Notes: a model not told the origin generated them from the sequence alone. Counted from the stretch's first letter, positions 47,224 through 59,640 are shown. The stretch is DNA of 64,000 nucleotides from Cristatella mucedo (GCA_009760855.2 WPIO01000025.1:2469501-2533500); one strand, 5' to 3'. Numbers and translations: made by a program.

Positions 47224-47608
47224 CCCCAGCCCATAGCAAAAGAAGGAAACTCTGTACGCCGTTCTTTTTGCACATAAACGATTACACTCCGAGAGTGTAA
47301 CTTTTTTTGACAAGAGATGGAAAAGGCTCATTATCACTGGCACTGACTGCAGTGTGTTGTCGAGCATCTATCCTCCTACCCACCTGCACTAATTGGCATA
47401 CCTCCAATTAAGAAAGAGCAGTGCATCTTATATGGAAGGCTTAGCCTTTGGGTGTTCACAAGCACGGTGGCACCGAGTCTATAGCTCTTACGTGTGATAA
47501 GGGGAACTTGCTAGCTTTGATGCCGAAACCGTGTTTGTGGTCAATCAACAGCTCCTGGCGCGCCTGCTTGACTGGTCATAACTAGTTAGCATTAAGTGTG
47601 GTTGATAT

Positions 47609-47614
47609 AATAAA
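47609..47614 (+). terminator. Candidate poly(A) signal of CHCHD1 (AATAAA)
   Basis: AATAAA lies 386 nt after the CHCHD1 stop codon. It is the first canonical hexamer I noticed downstream. The assignment is positional only. Confidence 0.4.
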
Positions 47615-47639
47615 CTTGATGAAGAACTGCTGTGGTATT

Positions 47640-48094
47640 AGCTGATTTAACTCCTTTGTGTAATCACCAAGGTGATGCTATCTATTTACCAGCGGCTGCT
47701 ATCACGAAGCTGCTCATGACATTTGAAATCTTCAACTCACCATTGTAAAGCTCTTGTCAAGTAGGGTGATGGCTTATCCACAATCTATTTGTCCATCTAC
47801 CATTCAAATCCCGAACACTGGGGGCTCTGGCTTAATGATGCCAAATATCGGTAGTAAAGTTGCAAAAGTGGGGATCTGAGAATAAAGGATCCTGAATAAT
47901 AGGAAGGAAGTTTGTTGCTGATTAATAGGTTGATTTTCTTACGAAATTAAGTCGAAAGTGTAGTCTATTTTGGACTTGTCATTTTTCATTAAGACTGCTT
48001 GCCTCGAAGTTTGCGTATCCCGCGAACCCTGTTGGTAGCAACCGGAGCTTAGTACGGAAGGAGCTACAAGGTTTTGCATCATGAATATAAAATG
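47640..48094. other. Unassigned sequence after CHCHD1
   Basis: It begins with a short SINE type 1-like start (TTAGCTGATTTAAC, 47638-47720) that quickly loses similarity. Nothing else is recognised. Confidence 0.4.
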
Positions 48095-48240
48095 TGTAAT
48101 ACATAAGTATAGCGCCGTAGGAGAACTTAATCACTATTCAGGCCCGCTTTACATACATCATGGGGCTCAAGCCCACGACCTAGGTCCAGACCTTGGTCGG
48201 TGCGAGCACCTTAACCACTGGCCATACCACCTCATGCTAG
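48095..48240 (-). mobile_element. SINE type 2: tRNA-like head with LINE-type tail
   Basis: On the minus strand: TGGTATGGCCAGTGGTTAAG (A-box region), GTCGTGGGCTTGAGCCCC (B-box region), a short linker, then GTAAAGCGGGCCTGAATAG and a hairpin tail ending ATGTATTA. Confidence 0.8.
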
Positions 48241-49149
48241 ACACCTGACAAGTGGCCAGGCATGACTGCTGCATTGTCGTAGCACAGCCAGTGAAGTAAG
48301 CCTAGCTTGTGTGGTCTAATAGTTTGTCGGGGCTCAGCCGCAGCACAATGGCGCCTGCCTGCAGCAGGCACGATGGGTTGAGCGGATGGGAAGGGCATTT
48401 GGAACTCGGACCGAAGCATGAACGGCCGAGTGCTTGTTTCACTTCGAGCGCCAGCCGAATATACGATTATTAAAGCCCCTTAGGTGTTTCCGGGTCATCA
48501 AGTGTAACTTGTTTTAAGTCCGTTAACATGCGAAGCCAGCAATAGACATGTCCTTTTTTGACACAAGGACTTGCTTGAAGTCAAGATTGGTATTCTCACA
48601 TGAAAGTTTTAAAAAAAATAAGCACAATCCATTTTGCTTTTGGGGCCCCTTGGCCTTGGCGCTCGGAGACATCTGCCCCCTGCGAACCCCTTGCTACGCC
48701 TCTGTCGGGCCGATAAGTCGTTACAAACAAACGGCGTCTTGCTCGACTTCCTACTTCCATCTGGATTTAACGTCTAGCGTAGGTTAACTCACGGTAGCTA
48801 GCGATAGCCAAAACAATTAACAACGATAATGTCACCTTGTTTTTTTTTTACTTTTCGGCACCATCCCATGACCTTTCTCGACACTGAGCTCTACACGCAT
48901 CAATAATGACGGTTGTGCCTTGCGACGCTCATACGCCTGTCTACTAGTTCTGTACATGGTTTACTTTCAAGTTTAGGTCAGTCAGAGCCGAAGGTCGGGT
49001 TGTGACGTAGATCTCCTATGTACTTATACTGCATCCTGTATTGACTGACGGGAGCTAGCTAATTATGTGTGTATATATATATACAAGTGAACGAGCGATC
49101 CTTTTTTGAAGATATTTGGAGAAGTGGTTGGTCTCAGTGATGGAAGTTT
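48241..49149. other. Unassigned intergenic sequence
   Basis: No gene or repeat body is recognised. The plus frame 48548-48787 has no domain. Confidence 0.4.
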
Positions 49150-49289
49150 AGGGTGCTGAGCTGGTTTGGTCCAGCGGTTAAGATGCTCGCCCCGACCAAG
49201 GTCTGGCTGAGGTCGAGTGATCGAGCCCCGAGGCATATGTGAAGCGCCTGAATAGAGATAAGTTCTCTTGGGGCGAAATTCAAATGAAT
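49150..49289 (+). mobile_element. SINE type 2: tRNA-like head with LINE-type tail
   Basis: TTTGGTCCAGCGGTTAAGAT (A-box region) and GTCGAGTGATCGAGCCCC (B-box region), then GTGAAGCGCCTGAATAGAGA with hairpin partner TTCTCTTGGGGCG. It leads straight into a TA microsatellite. Confidence 0.85.
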
Positions 49290-49410
<121 letters not shown>

Positions 49411-50399
49411 TGCAGTGTGTTATTTAGATCAGTCCAGCGTACTCCAGTACATATTTTGTGAAGTCAGGCCTCAACTAGAGAATCCCGTCACTTGCAAGGT
49501 CCGAAAGGAATCCCATCACTGGCACGTTCCGCACGGAATCTATTGTTGAACTCTTGTTGCTGAAACTGCCCCTCCAGTTCTCAGAATATTGGCCCTTGCC
49601 TAAAGGTATAGAAAGGGGGTCTAGTGAGTCTTGGCTCCCCTCGGAAGGACCTAAAGGGGCGGGCACGTCATCTGGCCGAGCTCCGGCACGCCCTTTCAAC
49701 CTTTCTATATATTTATTTATATTTTTTTATATTGGGCTGGCCGTGACAAGGTACTGCTCCCTCTGGGCCATATTATTGCTACTCCTTTGTCCTTAGCATT
49801 GCTTGTTATTTCTGCTCTGATGACATCCAGCTTTATCTATCCTTTAGAGTACGTTACAGTAGACTTCAGGTCGATTAGTTTGATACACCATCGTGATAAA
49901 CATTAGAGATTGTAGAACTAGTTTTGCTGCTCTACGAGACGCCATTAGTTGAACAGCCCTTTAAAAGGCTCCTAGCCTACAGGTAACAGTAATTGTCTAT
50001 CGAAATCTAGCATATGGCCAGAAGGATTGCTCTTGCCAGTCACGGCCAACCTTGCGTGCAGATTTCTGCACCGGACGATGGTTATAGTACATTTTCTTGA
50101 ATGATGTAAACAATCCTAAGGTATTGAAAGCAATCGATATTAGTAACGCTTGTTAATGCACTAGTTAGAATCTAAACTGCCCTAAATTGGGAGTGAGGCT
50201 GGGCCAGCTGATCCCAGTTGTCTCGCACAGCCAGGCAGTTCTGCTCATTGTCGCTTATGCATCATCATACTCTTTCTGCAAAAAAACCAGACATAATATT
50301 ATCCAGACCTTTTCAGATCGTCAACAGTGAGCTTTAAGCACCAGCAGGAGGATATTCGGGGCTGCTGCTCCGTAGGCCGGTGCACTTCGGTGATTTTAA

Positions 50400-50501
50400 A
50401 GAAATATCCGAAAAGTCTCTGAAACATGCTCACTTGCTGAGTCATATGCAGCTAAAAAGAAGTGCACAACTTGTACGGCATGTCGCAGCAGAAAAGTTAA
50501 G
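50400..50501 (+). other. Unassigned open segment with CX2CX2CRxRK motif before a splice donor
   Basis: The frame is open from 50400 and reads ETCSLAESYAAKKKCTTCTA and then CRSRKVK, followed immediately by AAG|GTAATT. The cysteine spacing recalls part of a CXXC or Zn-cluster motif. No start, no strong acceptor and no partner exon were found, so this may be chance. Confidence 0.2.
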
Positions 50502-51179
50502 GTAATTTTTTTTTAAAGATTGCAAGTGCTTGCTATTCGCCGAAGCAACCTTTTCTGCTGCACATTGTACTACGGGCAAAAGCAATAGATACCTAGCTAG
50601 TGCGAGTGAAGATCGACGAGTTAGTTAGACCTGTACTCGGGAGTACATAAGTCGAAGGAGCGAGGAATTCGACTGTATATGGCAACTTGAGCCCCGAAGA
50701 GGTCATCAAGTCGGCCTGCGGAGCTTCACTTTGGTAACTGATTGACTGGCAATAATGAGGAAAAAAGCTTCGAAATGGCTAGAGACGCTCGTCGAGAGAG
50801 GATTGCCAAAACGTCTTGCCATGGCCTTTCCTCAGATGGATGGTAAGCCAAGTCACTGGCGAGCAGCACCTAAACGAACAACCCACCAGGCGGGCCTCGG
50901 CTGGAGGTACGGTGGCTTAAGCTCAATATGTCTACGCATATCATGCCTCCTGTTGTGTCTGCTACCATTCTAACGCTTAGCAGCCGTGTTCGAGACAGCA
51001 CGAAACAACTATCTCCCAGTTCTGTCGTATCGGCAAGTGCCGGTGCTTATCAGAGTCTCAGAACAGAAAGAAATGAAAATAAAAAATGATACAAACTTGA
51101 GGTCATAGTAGCCCAAAGATAGATCTGGCAGAAAAAATAAATACACCTAAGGGTGTTCGTTATATGACGAGACACACAC
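50502..51179. other. Unassigned intergenic sequence
   Basis: The frame 50755-50973 (plus), and an overlapping frame starting at ATGGCTAGAGACGC with a GTAAGC donor, show no known domain. Confidence 0.35.
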
Positions 51180-51389
51180 GTAACACAAAAAGGACAATGT
51201 CAGTGGGTGAAACGAAAGCTGACCATAGCAGATGCGCCTTGAGCTGAAACTTAAGGTTATTTCAGGAACTGACAGTACCCAGAGGCAAATTCCAGACGGG
51301 GATTAAATTCCTAATCCACTTGATTTTGCCTACGGATAATATGGAGAAATGCTCTGCCTAAGTAGCTGTTGGGATCCTTGGGCAGTATG

Positions 51390-51840
51390 TAATGCAACGT
51401 ATTTCCGTCTGTAAGTCCACAAAGACTATCTGGGTGTTACTCTGCCGAGTTTTTATAGCCCAATCAAAGCTTAAGCAGCTTTCGATACACATTCCGTAGC
51501 CAACAGACTTCATCTTACGGAAAAAAGAGAATGAGAGAAGTATTGCAGAGTCAGGAGAGAAGTTGAGGCAGTGAGTAGCATGGAAGTAGCAGCTCAAGAC
51601 GGCTGGAAATGATGTGCCACAGTCGGCAGCAGGAGAGTAGATGTCGCTGCGAAAAAATTGTGGAAGTGAGCTCCACAGTCTAGGACCTGAAGAGCAAAAG
51701 CCTCTGTCACCGACGGTCTTCAAGCGGAGGAATGGAACAGCTTGTCCATAGATGACCTGAAGGCACGATGAGGTTGTAACTGGTGCAGCAGTTTAGCTAA
51801 GTATCAAAGAGTCAAGCTGTGGCGAGTCTATTATGCTTCC
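51390..51840 (-). mobile_element. LINE A copy, 3' part
   Basis: The minus-strand frame reads MKTVGDRGFCSSGPRLWSSL and ends near RMCIESCLSFDWAIK. The terminal sequence is ACGGAAATACGTTGCATT. Confidence 0.88.
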
Positions 51841-52914
51841 TTGAGAGTGCTTGAAAGATTTTGGTTTATTGATTTATGGTTCTACTACTTCTAAAAACGA
51901 TTCGGGCTTAGCCTTAGCTAAGATTAATTGATGTTACTTCAGAAACCCTCAAGTGCCAACCGGTGGACGGTAAGTCTTGACTTTTTGGAGGCCTTCTGAA
52001 GTCCACGTTCAGTGTTTCCGCTCTTTTACGTCAGCCGGAAGCCAAATAGCCTGAAGTCCCCACGCACATCTTTACTCAAAGTAGCGTCAAGTTAGTGATG
52101 GTCGACAGCTTAAAGTTGATGACTTCGATCGCCGCCAGAAGTCACTCTATAGCGGTATACTATGTAAAATTCCAGGATTTCAAGATGGTAGCGCATCCGG
52201 CTGAATCCAAATGAAGCCAGGGTAGTCCGGAGAAAAGCTGCTGCTACCAATGTTCTAAAGCGTAGTAAATACGATACTAAAATCTTACTGGCACCTTTCA
52301 AAATCCCCTGTGTGTGGCAATAGTTATCAATCGAACCTATGGCTCTCGCTCGCATCCGCCGAAGATGAGTCCATAACTACAGACAAACCAATCGACAAAC
52401 CGACAGATCGAGCAAGGGTCGTTGACCTGGCCGAGATCCTCGGTAGCTGGGGTGGGGTAGAAGGAGGCAAGCGATCTAGGCGGCCTATATTTCTCGTCGG
52501 CTTTGTCCAGCAAACGGTTGTCCAAGGAGGGATAGGCTGGGGTATGGCTGCAGTGCGCTGCTGTCGGCGGGTTCGGAATAACCGTATCACCCCAACACTC
52601 CCTATCGCGTTCAGAGAGGCGAAATACAGTGAAAGCATAAGTTAATGGTTAAACGTTTGAGTTACCTAAAGGTAGACCGGGTTCTCACCTGTTCGCGAAC
52701 TCTCGATAAGAGAACTTGAGAAATTCACAGCGAAATCAATACGATTATCAATACAAAATTGACCTGTGTCCGGAGCGGCTGAGCTAAATTGCAGCAGTCC
52801 TGGGGCCACCTCAAAGTAACGGGTACTAAGATTAGCAATACTAAGTTAGAAGGCATACTTATGTAACAGTAGTCGCAGCAGAATGCTTACAGGGCACTTC
52901 TGGCTTTTTTGACA
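51841..52914. other. Intergenic stretch with GC-rich open frames
   Basis: At 52310-52645 three frames on both strands stay open for 60-111 codons. No domain is recognised in any of them, and the pattern is compatible with base composition alone. Confidence 0.35.
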
Positions 52915-53430
52915 TCCTTTCTCGACTTCTGTAAGTCACTGCTTGCCGGTCTTTGGGTCTGCGCAACAAGGCGCTTAAATTTAGTGCAAAACTCAGCATG
53001 AAAGCTTGGCTGTCATGACATGCCCTTTCATTCTCTTAGTCCAGCCTAAATGTTTGAACTACTTCTTAATTAGACCAGGGATCGTAACACCTCCTCTTCT
53101 GAATCAAGTCACTTAGCGGTGCTTCGAACCAACCTCAATCCTTTGGAGACCGTACCTTTAGTTCGCATGCTCCCAAACCCCGGACCACGCTCCCAACTAT
53201 CTCACGACATCCGCGGACTTGACTACTTTTAGTTAAAGCTAAACCCTCACCTTTCCTTACAGCATTTGCTGGGTCCGCGTGAATTGCCCTATGTGTGTTT
53301 AGGCGTGCTGACACTGCGCATGTTATCCCTAACCATATTAGCATGTTTTCTTCTCAACAAATTTTAAGTGTCTCGAAAGAGATTAAAATCTCTGAAGGTC
53401 TTATACAAATGTCTATTATTATTATAGTTC
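52915..53430 (+). mobile_element. LINE B copy, 3' part
   Basis: The decayed C-terminal region includes SFGDRTFSSHAPKPRTTLP-like codons near 53145-53215. The UTR and tail follow at 53365-53425 with CTATTATTATTAT. Confidence 0.75.
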
Positions 53431-53869
53431 TGAAAGTATATGCGAGGTTAAAACCTAGGTCCGATGTATTGCATTGGGTTTGGTAATCGTGAGTAACGAC
53501 TCAATACTAATGAGTCGTCATGCAGCTTAAAAGAGGAAGTTCACGAACGACTTGCATAAGTGCTACACTACCAGCGTCTCCAAACCACCTAAAAGCGTCT
53601 TCCTGACTCAGCATTCGCAATCGTGTGACATTTAGAGAGCCCCAATGCCGGCTCTGCCATTCGACAACACCCACCTCCTTTGATCCTGCTCAGCTTGTCT
53701 GTGATCCCCTTCATTGTCGGCTCACGAAAGCTCGCTGATTAAACATCGTCTCCAGCCGGCCGCCAGATCAGAAGGTCAAGGTCGTGTTTATATTGCGTAT
53801 GGTAGCCATTTTATTTGCACCGCCGTTGGTTTCTTATCCGCTGTCAAGAAAAACTTTCCGCAAGAGGTC

Positions 53870-53940
53870 GAATTTTGTAAGCGCCAAGAAGGAGATTTAT
53901 TTTTGCTTAGGGTTATATAAAAATGGCTTATTATTATCAA
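53870..53940 (+). mobile_element. Solo 3' tail module (variant)
   Basis: GTAAGCGCCAAGAAGGAGAT, then a weak hairpin partner and TTATTATTATC. Confidence 0.5.
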
Positions 53941-54289
53941 TATTGTCATGACTAACTTGCTCAAACCCTGACCAGGATTCAGAGAAAGGGCCTCGGCCTC
54001 GTCAGCTTAGTTTGCCTGGCCTCCAGCACAGCGAACAGACAACTTCCTCTCATAGCTTGTGAGATAGTTGCAACGAGCGGTCTACAGAACTGCGTTTCCT
54101 AAAATTCTGTGCATGGTCGGCTGAGAAATATACCGTACAGGCGACACACAATGCCATTCGATAGCAGTTAATTAGGTACACACAGAGCCAGCAGTTTCAG
54201 CTCTCCGTGAATCGGCATCCGAACGTCTAAACCTGTGTATCCAACCTTTTCGCAAGGATATTAGCATATTTTTGTAATCGGTGCAGAGC

Positions 54290-54725
54290 TCAGCTCCTCA
54301 TCCTGTCTGTCGGAAACGACTCATCAAAGCACTCCTGTCTGAGTTTCCTGTACGAGTTCAGCCGATCTGCCGTGATTCGTTCCAGTGTCTTTGATGTGAA
54401 TAGTAGAAGGGAGACTTGGCGGTAGTTTTTCAAGCTCTCTTGGTCTAGTGTCGCTTTCTTAAGAAGTGACCTGACTACAGCTTTTTTTGAGAGGTTCTGG
54501 GACATGACCTGAGGCTTATGACATATTAAAATGACGTTAGTTGTGCATGGCAGCAGCAGATCTATACAACGTAGGATAAGGACAGTGGGAATAGGGTACA
54601 AAGGACTAGATGTCTTCATTGATTGGGATATGAACTTTAGGACGAGATCACTAGTGACCTGCCTGGTTGTGCCCCTTTCCACGTATGGCGGCTGCAAGAA
54701 AACTGTCAAGGTGCCTCTGGCCAAC
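54290..54725 (-). mobile_element. LINE RT fragment
   Basis: The minus-strand frame reads KKATLDQESLKNYRQVSLLL and then FTSKTLERITADRLNSY, the N-terminal RT block of a CR1/L2-like LINE. It is preceded by a conserved segment around MKTSSPLYPIPTVLILRC. Confidence 0.88.
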
Positions 54726-54821
54726 TTATCGACCTAAATGACTGTTCACTTCCTACCAACCGACATTTCCGTCCCCGCCCAGTCGCCCCTCGGCTTACGG
54801 CTGACATTGGGAAAACATATA

Positions 54822-54981
54822 TTAGCCGATTTAGCAACCTCATTTGTGTAGCGACAGAACACCCTTAACGGCTATCGCCGTCTCTTAAAGCTGGCAATAA
54901 AGGATCGCCCACTAAATGATTCGAACCCACGAACTCGGTCGTGAAGAGCTTACCATCTTACCTCCTGGGCTATCGCAGCCC
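54822..54981 (-). mobile_element. tRNA-derived SINE, type 1 (older copy)
   Basis: Minus-strand GGTTCGAATCA B box and a degenerate A box, with the same 3' body TTAGCCGATTTAGCAACCTC (plus reading). More diverged than the other copies. Confidence 0.75.
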
Positions 54982-55149
54982 TAAAGCAAGGAGTATTAAT
55001 CGAATGCTAGAAAAGGCTTCGAAAAAGTCGGACCTCACTGTCCATAGCTTGTAAGTTGAAGATTATTGTAGGTCATATTTATCCATTTTAGCTAAGGCCA
55101 AGTCCACATTTTATACAGAGAACCAGTCGAGTTACAAGTCAATGACCCA

Positions 55150-56150
55150 AAAGCATATGTCCACCATAATCCGTATTCTTCGCCGCTCAAAAAAAGCAGA
55201 ATCTGCTTGTTTTTCTTCTCTCTTCTCCTTCATTCCTGCCTCTATTAAAATCATCGTTACATTTTTCATGCAGGCTATGAAGTCTACCAGCTGTCTTGAC
55301 TCTGTCCCAACCGTTCTGCTTATGAAGTGCGTAGACCTGTTGCCACCCACTAAAAAAACGTTGTAAATATGTCCCTGGTTTCCCCTTGAAGTATCGGATC
55401 CTCTAAAACTGCTGTAAACAGACTACTCATTAAAAAGCCGACTGTGGATCATGTCATGAAATCTGTTATTCCCTATTACCATTCGTATCCAAGACACTTC
55501 AACTAATGGTGGCCCGGCAGCTATGCGATTACATCAATTCACCAGCTCTTGCTAGACAGTTCCTATCGAGATTTAGAGCTAACCATTCTTCAGAAACTGA
55601 TCCTCTACGTTGTCTACATTAACCTTCTGAACAAAGCTGATCAGGAAGAGCCTCGCAGCTTTTTCTCCTAATTAATTCAGCCTTATTCGATGCAATTTAT
55701 CCACTGATTCATTGGAGCGTCTCTCTGCACGCCTAGGTATCGCCGGTACAGTGCTAAGCTGATTTAGATACACCCTCAGTGAGAGCAGTCAGAGAGTAGA
55801 CATAGGTCTCGCTCATCCGGGGAGCTCCTAAAGTATGGGGTATCGCAAGGCTCTTCCACAGGCTGCCTTACTTTCACAGTCTATACTGTTCCTCTGCCTG
55901 ATGTCTACGCCAAATGCAATCTTGGCCTCCAAGCCTAAGCTGATGACACTCAGATCCACATATCCTTTGATTCTTCTGTGCTCTCTGTTTCTAACTCAAC
56001 GACTTCATTAGTAGCCTGAATCCACAGCATTCACATTTGGTGGTCTCTAACTTTTTTAGGCTTAAAAACGATAACAATCGTAGTAATACGTCGTTTTTTC
56101 TACCAGCCCTGGAATAATAAATCTCAATCGAAGCGCTTAGAACTCGCTGC
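55150..56150 (+). mobile_element. LINE C copy, RT region, degenerate
   Basis: Plus-strand pieces read MQAMKSTSCLDSVPTVLLMK, then RLGIAGTVLS-like and GVSQGSSTG-like segments near 55740-55860, and a decayed YADD region near 55940 (AKLMTLRSTYPLI in frame). It is an inverted relative of the fragment at 54290-54725. Confidence 0.72.
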
Positions 56151-56179
56151 AAGGGAATCAGTACACAAGGAGCTAGCGA

Positions 56180-56955
56180 CAAGCTTGGTATAAAAAATGC
56201 AAACGCAAACAATTATCATGCTTAGGCCTACATGCTAATGCAAACATGAAAATACTCATGGCCCAGGTTATTAAAATCTCTGGCCAATAATGTGAGCTGA
56301 ACCTTTCTTTTTGTGCACAAAAAGTGCACCGAGATAAAACAGACAAGTTCACTGAGGAAATGGGAAAACTGACCGAAACAAATGCGTCTTTAGCTGAGAC
56401 TAAAAACATTCCAGGCCATTGCGGGAAGTGACAGAAGCCCGAAGCGAGTTCCAGAATTTCTTTAAATGATTTCAGAGTTGACGGCTCGATAACCAAGAGA
56501 TTTCAATGATGTAAGGATAGGCAAGTTGACTAGATGCTGGGGAGTCGGTGGTGGACGAGCAAACTGGAGGATGCTGAATAGGAATGCTAGTGCTGGACTG
56601 ACTGAAGTGCCATGTAAGCCAGACGAAGGATCTTGAAATAGATTCGACGTTTAATCAGCACCAGTGAAAGTCAGACAGAATTGGGACGACGTGGCGGCTA
56701 TGCCGTATGCTGCTACGACACACACGACTAGCTGCTGACTTCTGCACCAGTTGCAGACGATTGAGAACACAGGCCGGGAGTACAGATTAAAGAGAATTGC
56801 AATAATCTAGTCCCCGTCTTACAAACGCTTGAACTACTTCTTCATCTGCGACACTGTTATGTAAGCAGACCCTGATATTAGTGATGCTCCTTAGCTGTAA
56901 AGTGACCGACTTGACAGTGCAGGAAACGTGCTCACCTAATTAAGAGCACCAACCA
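56180..56955 (-). mobile_element. LINE C-terminal remnant
   Basis: The minus strand shows C-terminal LINE-like sequence (around NSGTRFGLLSLPAMAWNVF), similar to 51180-51350. Low conservation. Confidence 0.5.
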
Positions 56956-57030
56956 TCTGTAAAGTGCCTAGAAAGAGATTCAGTTCTCTGAGGGCGCTAC
57001 ACAAGTGCATTATTATTACTATTTTTATTA
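56955..57030 (+). mobile_element. Solo 3' tail module
   Basis: GTAAAGTGCCTAGAAAGAGA with partner GTTCTCTGAGGGCGC and TTATTATTACTATTT. Confidence 0.78.
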
Positions 57031-57333
57031 AAAATTGTTGAATAATCCACCTAGATTATGGCCGGGAGTGAAGCCAGCTGAACAATCTTGTGGTTTAGGT
57101 CTTAAACTTTCGGGTAACACTAGGTTTACCGTTTAACGATTAGGTCGGCATCTTCACCGTTAAGCTTCAGTAAGATCAAACTAACAGCTATGGGCAAGCT
57201 AAGTGTCACCCTTAATTTACAAAACCTCCTACCCTCAAGATTTCTTCGTCTGTCTAGCACCACTCCAATAATTTAATAATCCTTATCTGGACATTTAATT
57301 CCAAAACTACTTTCTGATTAATGAGCACACTGC

Positions 57334-57405
<72 letters not shown>

Positions 57406-58270
57406 CCCCTCTCTCTTATGTTGAGCAACTTCTATCCGAGGAACATATCTCAAAACTACTACCACGTAGACGAGAGTAATGCACCCATTGTGGTCAAGTT
57501 ATTGCGACTCCATGTATTCAAGACTCTCGAACTGGTGCCTTAATTGTTTGCACCTGGTACAAACCGCAGCAACCTTCTAATCTGTCGTTAACGACGTAAC
57601 CGCCTCATCAAACCGCTACTGTGGCAGCTTCATTGCTCTATCCCAAGCGTCGAATCGATATCAAGATTCTCTCTCTGGCTCTACATAGCTTTCGCTACAG
57701 ACTGTTTCAATCGCTGACTAATCTCTCTATCTTTTAGCTCCTCCAGCGCGGTTTCGCACCATCCGCTCCTCGGTTGTCTTCTGTCTTGGTGTTTCTCGCG
57801 AAAAATTGAATTCATTTGGTGATGTGTTCTTCGTTTCGTATGCAACAAAACTCTGGAACTTGCTTGTTTTCCTGTCATCGCATGCATAGGCTTTGCATTA
57901 TTCAAGTCTCGTCAAAAGATGCCTCTGTTCCGCTTAGCCCTCTCTGCCCCAAGCGAACTGGTGTTCCTTCCAGTTTTTATTTCGCTCTCACCTGTCTTGA
58001 TGCAGCGCAATTAACTAAATTTAAATTTAAATTAAACTAAAATTAAACGTCTTACTAACCAGCGGTCCTGGGTGTCTTCTCAGCTTTCGGACGCTGTTCT
58101 ACGCGAAATGCTTTTATACTTTTGCAATCTTGTCTGATTATGATGCATTAGTGTTCAACAGCACACGGTATTTTGCTTCTCTTGGAGCAAATTTGAAAGC
58201 GCTTGAATAGAGATTTGGCTCTCTTAGGGCACAATATGAAAGACTTATCATTATCATGATTTTAATTATC
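57031..58270 (+). mobile_element. LINE C copy, C-terminal part and tail
   Basis: The C-terminal region (CHIALSQASNRYQDSLSGS-like near 57620-57700) is followed by a UTR and a tail at 58185-58265 (GCGCTTGAATAGAGATTTGG). It holds a CT microsatellite at 57334-57416. Confidence 0.7.
57334..57416. repeat. (CT)n microsatellite
   Basis: A nearly perfect CT run of about 80 bp inside a LINE remnant. Confidence 0.98.
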
Positions 58271-58554
58271 ATAGCGAGAACTCTTGGGCTGCATAGTAAG
58301 AGGCAGGTGTGCTCCGTTTGCATCAATGTCAGAGCATAGAGAATGAAGTGGCGCGCTAGCCGAGGAGTACTGAGCAAAATTACTCGATATGATACCTATC
58401 GCGACGTTGATGGCACCAAGGGCCTTCGAACTTTGTGGGCCGCCAAATTTAACATACCTTATCGGCAATGATTTAAATTGTTAGGTGTGAGCGAGCAGAA
58501 TCTAGCATGAGTAGAGAAAGCGATGAAAACGCAGCGAGCGAGTAAGAGAGAGCG

Positions 58555-58668
58555 ATTTAAAAGGAGTGAGAGATGGAGAGGTGGAGTGAGACAGACAGAC
58601 AGACTGACAGAGGTATAGAGGGAAGGAGAGAGAGGGAGAGAGAAGGAGAGAGATCGAGAGAGGGGGTA
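58555..58668. repeat. GA-rich simple repeat
   Basis: Degenerate GAGA and ACAG units. Confidence 0.9.
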
Positions 58669-58902
58669 AATAAAGCTTTCTGATATTTAAAAAAATTGTA
58701 TTCGGGTGATCACCACAGCCGGTCACAGCTTCGATACCCGTCAGTGATAATAGACTACTTACCAAATCGCTCGCTAAAAAGCTTAAACTATTTCCTTTGG
58801 TTTTACCTTAAATTGCCAACAACGATTCCAGTATCGGGAGCAAGGTTCCAGCCGTCATTTCGGTGTGGGGTGATACCCAAGGTCAAGGCTTTGTATATTT
58901 AC

Positions 58903-58925
58903 AGACGGAGATACATTACATTACA
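58903..58925 (+). mobile_element. LINE A terminal sequence
   Basis: ACAGACGGAGATACATTACA is the exact end seen at 10800-10830. Little or no LINE body remains. Confidence 0.6.
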
Positions 58926-58928
58926 AGA

Positions 58929-59640
58929 GCGTCTCTTCAGAATCTGAAAAAAATACACGAAAAATTGGCAGCCCAAGTGAAAAAAGAACAATCGCCATCA
59001 ACAAAGCAAGCATTGCTCCTTCAGTGTGATGCTACAATTGCTGCAGCTGCGGCAACATCAGCTAAAAATTGCAGCACGAGGTTGTTACTCATACTGAGCT
59101 TAAATTCCGCTGCAAAGAAAACCGACGGGTCATAACATGGGCCAGGCAGTTTCACCTCGACTGCCCAACATTTCTCACCGAGGCGGACTCCCACATGTCA
59201 CCCAGAAAACGAGCAGGCATGCACGCACCCCGAGTGGGTCCCCGGAGCAGCGCTGTGGCCGCGCCTGCGTGGGAGCAAGACGAATCAACGCCAAGGTCGT
59301 CATCACACTTTTCCATGACACGACGCCACGGCAGATGCGTCAGGGTGCACACACGCTGCCGCTGCTGCCAGGAGGCGCTGGCTGACGTGCCCAGCGCTCA
59401 CCTTTGCAGCTTCGTTGCTCCCTCTAAAAAACATATTTTATTCCTTAGTATTTTAGCTCTCCTATCTAGCACACCTTCTTTACTTTTGAAAAATCATGAA
59501 GGCTCGCCACCTGGAAGCTTCTTTCGACATTGAAAGTAAATTCTTACCTTATTTGAGTTCCGAAAGCAGCACACCGTCGTAGGCTTACAGCTCGGTGGGC
59601 CTCTTTTTCGGACGATGTTTCTCCCGACACGATGCCGATT
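58929..59640. other. Unassigned open stretch
   Basis: The plus frame 58863-59135 includes QNLKKIHEKLAAQVKKEQ, then an Ala-rich part, behind a plausible acceptor (GTCTCTTCAG at about 58941). The plus frame 59069-59533 is Arg/Ser-rich and GC-rich. No family is recognised and no downstream exon could be linked. Confidence 0.25.
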
